DNA of 64,000 nt. It comes from Mytilus galloprovincialis. Lineage: Eukaryota; Mollusca; Bivalvia; Mytilida; Mytilidae. Location: NCBI RefSeq assembly GCF_965363235.1, contig NC_134841.1, positions 39,151,440-39,215,439 on the forward strand, read 5' to 3'. Positions 59,322 to 64,000 of this stretch are shown here, piece by piece. Below the pieces are notes generated by a model. It did not search any database. It was given only the letters and a program-made list of their open reading frames with translations, and was not told the origin of the DNA. Numbering within the stretch: the stretch's first letter is position 1; every line of letters starts with the position of its first letter. The position numbers and the translations under genes are program-made.

Positions 59322-59639
59322 TTGGATGAAATCATTTATAATGTGAAAAATATAGAACAGTATTTAAATGTACATGGCTTCCCAAAACATTGAATTGCAA
59401 GATTTTGAAACACGCAGTATTTATGAATTCGTGAATCCCTACAATACACCTAATATGGGTAATGTGCTATCACTCTCGTGGAAGCAGTGGCTCAAATTTG
59501 TATTACTAACACTGAGTGTATCTTCGACGTTTTCTGTATTGGTACTCGCTGCAACTTATTTTACAGTGCACGGTATGTAAAATAAATATCATTATAATCA
59601 TGTATATGTTTCTTCGTGTTCTTGCTGCTGAAAAAACCT

Positions 59640-60120
59640 GTTTCAGTTGAATTTTCACTTACAAATTACGTACTTGATAGAGGATTGCTGCTCACAGGGA
59701 AACTATTAAACCAAGAGTTCCAAATGGTAAAGTTGAAATCATCCCTTCGTAAATGTTACGGACGCCATCACGAGTTGGTTGACCGTTATGGAATAACCGT
59801 TTCACATATGATACCGGATATGTTCCTTATGTCGCAAATACAATATCATTCCCTTTTCACTAATTTGACCAACCAAATTTGTAATTATATAAGCATCATG
59901 ACGGGTGCCACATGTGAAACAGGATCTGCTTACCCATCTGGAGCTCCTGAGATCACCACAAGTTTTTGGTGGGGTTCGTGTTGTTTAGTCTATAGTTTTT
60001 CTATGTTGCGTCTTCTGTACTATGATATGTCTGTGTTTGTCTTTTCATTTTTAGCTATGAAATTGTCAGTTTAATTTCAATCTATGAGTTTGACTTTCCC
60101 ACTGGTATCTTACGTCCCTC
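59640..60120 (+). mobile_element. Reverse-transcriptase C-terminal tail plus family U tail, inside C1q intron 1
   Basis: An open frame of about 140 codons reads YVLDRGLLLTGKLLNQ, KSSLRKCYGRHHELVDRYGI, then MTGATCETGSAYPSGAPEIT and stops at 60074. It matches the minus-strand remnant at 45175-45600 segment by segment. It is a 5'-truncated insertion and not a host gene. Confidence 0.7.
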
Positions 60121-60344
60121 TTTTTTCAGCATGCATAAAAAATTGTTAGTTGAATCATTTCTTTATAGACTTATCGGGCAAGTGTGCATGAGGGGAAACT
60201 GTACAAGGTACAATATAAATCAGAGTTTTTCTAATCAAAAACTGTTCGCTATAATCAAATAACAGAAAACTATACCTGTTCGTTTGTTGATGTGGTTCAT
60301 AAGTGTTTCACGTTTCACGTTACTTGTTCTTTTTTAATATAAAT

Positions 60345-60402
60345 TAGATGTATAAGAGAGTTGTTTCATTGGCACTCATATCACATCTTCTCATATCTAA
60401 TT
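60345..60402 (+). repeat. Dispersed repeat tail, family S
   Basis: 'gagttgtttcattggcactc' followed by 'atatcacatcttctcata'. Confidence 0.5.
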
Positions 60403-61565
60403 AATATCGTTGGACTATAATTATCACTTCTTCCCAGGTAGTTTATTAATGCTAACCATATCTTGCCCTTCAGATGTATTTTACAAAGACGTTTTCTGTA
60501 TTTCTTCAATAAGTAAGTTAACAAAATTGTTTCAGCTGTACTAAGAGTGGACATGGAGAAGAATTATGCAGCCCTGATGAAAACACAAAACTGTCCCGTT
60601 ACAGATACTCATACTCTGACATCTGAAAAGGGTTAGAATAAAATACCTATAGAGGAATGATATGATTGTTAATGATACAATAATCAATTATAATCAAATT
60701 CTGTAAGCAACTATAAGTCATTGTGAGAAAACTCAATGAGAAACAGCACTATTAACATGATAAAAAATTCAAACGAGATAACAAAGTTTTGATTTAGGAC
60801 AAAACAAAAGAAGAACTAAAAAAGATGACAGATTATATTGAAATCCATTAAATCAGCACAGAAATAAGCCAACATAGGCTCGCAAAGACAATATAGACCT
60901 TTTATCGTTGACATTCTATCAAGACAATTTGGATAGTCTATATATGGTAAAAACCAGGAGGATGCAAAGACAAATACAACATGAATAGGAAGTTTTTATC
61001 CTCACATTCAAACAAAATATTTATCGCACTCACTCTCATATTAATGATCATATACTTGTTTTGCAACTATTATTTTGTAACATAGCTTAATAATCAATTG
61101 TGAAAATTCTTATGTAATCGGTCTTTCTATTTTAGAAAAAGAAGAAACCTTCCGAAAACCGGCTTTTTTTTGCGCATTTAAAGCCACACACAGACTCAGT
61201 GACCTTAAAATCTAACAGTGTAGTTAAATTTAATGCTATTACGTAAAATAGGGAGCGGTTACGACTCAAATACTGGAGTGTTTACGGTTTCACTAAATGG
61301 GACATACGAATTTGCAGTGAATTTCATTAAAGGTAATAAAACAGAGTGGCTCGAACTACAACTGATGAAGAATAATAGAATTGTGAGTGGCCATGCTGCT
61401 TATGATACGTATTCATCGGGATCTCTTCAAGCTATACTGGAATTGGAGGAAGGAGATTTTATGTCCTACAACCACGTATATCATGGAATATTTATGATCA
61501 TAATTTTACCATGTTTTCTGATTAGAACATGTAAATTTTCATTAAATATCAATTCGGAGCGTTAA

Positions 61566-62519
61566 CTTGATACTTTCATTTCATTTTTATAAAGTGCGAT
61601 ACAGTGAGACATGGAAAGGACAAAAAATTAAAAAAAAATAAAAAAAAGTTTCGATATTCATAACTTAATCCACTTTCTTCCATTGATGACTTGAGAAGGT
61701 ACTCATGAATGTAAATGTTTTTCTTGCAAATGATCACTTAGAATTATAGAATTGTTGCCAATTAAGAATTCTGTGTTATCTTGAACATCTTGTGTCTTGT
61801 TATAACCAAGACGTCAATATAAACAACAACATGCTCTCATCTCTTTACTGCTTCATATGATAAATCTTCTCTGTGCATACTGTTAGCTGACGACCCAAGC
61901 ATATGCAAACATTGAAACTCATTATCTCATCCGAATGATAATGGTCCAACTGATATAAGTACTTTATTATATGATAATAATTGGTGGTACCAATGTTGTA
62001 CGTACCATATAGAAATATCGCACCTTTATTTCTTCACAGATTTTACTTTTCATCTTCTTAAATTAATTGTTAATTTTCCAGACCCTTGATACGCGTAATG
62101 CTGAAATATCCCTAAGTATATATGATATTCTAACAGTATTTCCTTTATGGAGGATTGCTGTTAACCAATTTACGTGAACACGAAATTAATTGAGTGTATT
62201 TATCAAAACAGAAACAGTCATTCAAACAATGTTATTGCTAGAAGACAATTCAGTAGGAGAGATAACCACTGTAATAGTCCTTACCAAAAATGCCAAAAAA
62301 AACAGACAAAAACTACAGCAGCAAAAGTTTCTCCCTATATTGTATTGTTTTTGTTTTTGTTTTTTTAATGCATAATCTTTATTTTCTCCCTGTTATCATT
62401 AAACAAATTTTCAGGGAAGGTAAAACTTACAGCAAAAGTCAAATAACAAAAATACCGAACTACGATAAAAATTGAAAACAGAAAGTTACTAAGCAAAAGG
62501 CAAAACCAAACGTTCAACC
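61566..62519. other. Gene-free stretch
   Basis: Overlapping short frames at 62170-62475 are not supported by any family or splice signal. Nothing recognised. Confidence 0.45.
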
Positions 62520-62560
62520 TCATTAAACGAATGGATAACAACTGTCATGTTTATAAAAAT
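62520..62560 (-). repeat. Short family P fragment, reversed
   Basis: 'cattaaacgaatggataaca' then 'actgtcatgt', complement of the P hallmark. Confidence 0.5.
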
Positions 62561-62847
62561 TTAAGTTAAACGAAAACATCAAGAATCTCTACTTATACGT
62601 TCAAAATCAATTAAGCATAGCTTGAAACAAAACTCGCGTCTTTAAGTAACTCCAGTAAGTTTAATAATTATTTTGATACTGACCCTTTTAGATAATACTT
62701 AAATTACATCATAAGAATAATACATACGTAAATACAACTCCTATCAAGTAGAGTGTTTCCTGATGTTTTAATTAAATCATCAGTCACAAGAGAAAGTAGT
62801 TTACTATCAAAATTGGACACCGGTTCTCGCATCGTTGTAACTATAAT

Positions 62848-63050
62848 GAGATTTGATGCGAATGTCATACAAGTGAGAGGTTTAGCGCTATAAATACAGG
62901 TTCAATCAATCATTTTCTACATTTGAAAATGCCAGTATCAAGTCAGGAATATGACAGTTGCTGTCCATTCGTTTGATGTGTTTTATCATTATATTTTGCC
63001 ATTTGATTAGGGACTTTCTGTTTTAAATTTTCCTCGGAGTTCAGTTATTG
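62848..63050 (+). repeat. Dispersed repeat, family P
   Basis: 'tcatacaagtgagaggttta', 'caagtcaggaatatgacag', 'cctcggagttcag'. Confidence 0.65.
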
Positions 63051-64000
63051 GAAACCTATTATTCAATACAATCATGAGATCAATAAATACTTGGTGATCT
63101 TCTTGTTTAGTCTTTTAACAGAATGATGTTTGTTTTTTTTTTTTATTTTGGTTCATTGTGTGTTTTGAAAAGACATTTAAAACAACAAAATCGGGGGTTG
63201 GTTGAACCTGGTTTAACGGTATACCAAACATTACGCTTTATGACAATGTTTGAAATAAGCACTAAAACACTCACAAGAACAATCATAACAAGAGTAACGC
63301 ATAACGAAATAATATACTAGTCGACACAACATCCAACGAACATATTCCATCAACGACAAACACCACGTGATATCAAATACAAAGACGCAATTAAGTAACT
63401 AACAAGCAATCTAGAACTTTATACAATTATTTTCAAAATATTCGTCAAAACTATTTTCCTGACAACAATTGTATGGGAAGGCAATTTTATAATTATTTGG
63501 ATTACAAACGATAAGACATAACAGATTATCAAACCGAAACCATAACAGAAAAATCAAAAATAAATCCATGAATGTTGGATGTACAAAATACAGAGACACG
63601 CCGCACAGCAATGCAAATCTCATTCAGTTTAACAGCCATTGATGTCATCTGATGTAGATAGAATGATAAGTTTGATAACGGTGTTCTTTTCATTGGTTGA
63701 TTAATTAGCAACAAGACAGTCCTTGAATAACAGACCTTAGGTATGCCTTGAAAGAAATTCTTCACAAGTGTTGCCAGCTGAGCGAATTAGAAATCATAGC
63801 TTAGTCTTCAATGAGATCGTAGGTAATGGGAATTTTTGCTTACAACAATAATGAAAGTTATTACATGAAAATAAGTAGAACATAAGATGTAAGAAAAATA
63901 GTGCAAACAGGCATAGTTTTAACTTGTATTTTCTCACCCTATATCTCAACTCTAAATCAATAAGTATAAATATAAAAGTTTATATAGTCATAATTAAAAC
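63051..64000. other. Gene-free stretch to the window end
   Basis: AT-rich DNA; open frames on both strands lack support. Nothing recognised. Confidence 0.4.

Larger units (their letters stand above)
59368..61565 (+). pseudogene. Type II membrane-anchored C1q-domain gene, frameshifted
   Basis: Three exons with GT/AG borders and phase-1 introns, as in the secreted paralogues: 59368-59572, 60536-60631 and 61136 onward. Exon 1 has two possible starts (59368, or ATGGCT at 59374) and encodes a ~40-residue N-terminal part without signal peptide, then one hydrophobic segment (FVLLTLSVSSTFSVLVLAA, about residues 44-62), which predicts a type II anchor. Exon 2 encodes a 32-residue stalk with one Cys (MKTQNCPVTDTHT). 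Exon 3 encodes the C1q head (KPAFF, GVFTVSLNGTYEFAVNF, GHAAYDTYSSGSLQAILEL). It is broken in three places: an extra T in the run at 61163-61171, a frame change near 61245 beside an in-frame TAA, and another near 61478 that garbles the end (FTMFSD instead of FTMFSGH). Retroelement sequence fills intron 1. Three homopolymer-type breaks could in part be sequence errors. Confidence 0.8.

Noticed and set aside
59616..60074. 152-codon open frame as an independent host gene
   Set aside because: It matches the reverse-transcriptase remnant on the minus strand at 45175-45600 and is an element tail.

Overview
The window looks like nuclear DNA from a marine mussel or close relative (Bivalvia, Mytilus-like). 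It is AT-rich and intron-rich, and most of it is interspersed repeats. Its recognisable genes belong to families known to be expanded in bivalve immunity: C1q-domain proteins and a Mab-21/cGAS-like protein. The species call is inference from repeat families and gene content; no marker gene proves it. No tRNA, rRNA, CRISPR array or prokaryotic operon was seen.

Layout. 1-5.7 kb: repeats, including a 1.1 kb mollusc-type element with ~500-bp internal units and a nearly full-length ribozyme-bearing retroelement. 5.7-9.1 kb: nothing recognised apart from one short repeat. 9.1-10.9 kb: a three-exon secreted C1q gene on the minus strand, complete except for one in-frame stop. 10.9-25.6 kb: non-coding, with tandem duplications, a 156-bp foldback and an 0.8 kb inverted/direct repeat element. 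25.7-27.5 kb: an intact three-exon secreted C1q gene (179 aa) on the plus strand, whose promoter and start codon are tandemly duplicated. 28.0-30.1, 32.4-33.2 and 36.9-37.7 kb: arrays of ~355-bp repeats carrying type I hammerhead ribozymes on the minus strand. 33.3-33.65 kb: a broken C1q terminal exon. 33.8-34.5 kb: a nested foldback element with its own minisatellite. 41.4-44.1 kb: a decayed non-LTR reverse transcriptase with an in-frame internal duplication. 45.2-45.9 kb: remnants of a second reverse-transcriptase element. 46.5-48.5 kb: an intact Mab-21-like/cGLR-type gene with a TPR-like tail. 49.0-54.7 kb: a tandem segmental duplication in which one copy holds a composite terminal-inverted-repeat element and the other keeps the empty site. 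59.3-61.6 kb: a broken gene for a type II membrane-anchored C1q protein. The rest is repeats and featureless AT-rich DNA.

How it fits together. Four C1q loci in 52 kb share the same exon pattern with phase-1 introns, so they look like one locally expanded family. Only one is intact; the others are disabled by a single stop, by an exon-only remnant and by frameshifts. With the Mab-21-like gene this reads as an accessory innate-immune neighbourhood with high gene turnover. The most striking non-protein system is the hammerhead repeat family: fifteen motifs, six with an unbroken core, plus a hairpin conserved by a compensatory base change. This fits metazoan retrozymes, small non-autonomous elements thought to spread through self-cleaved circular RNAs.
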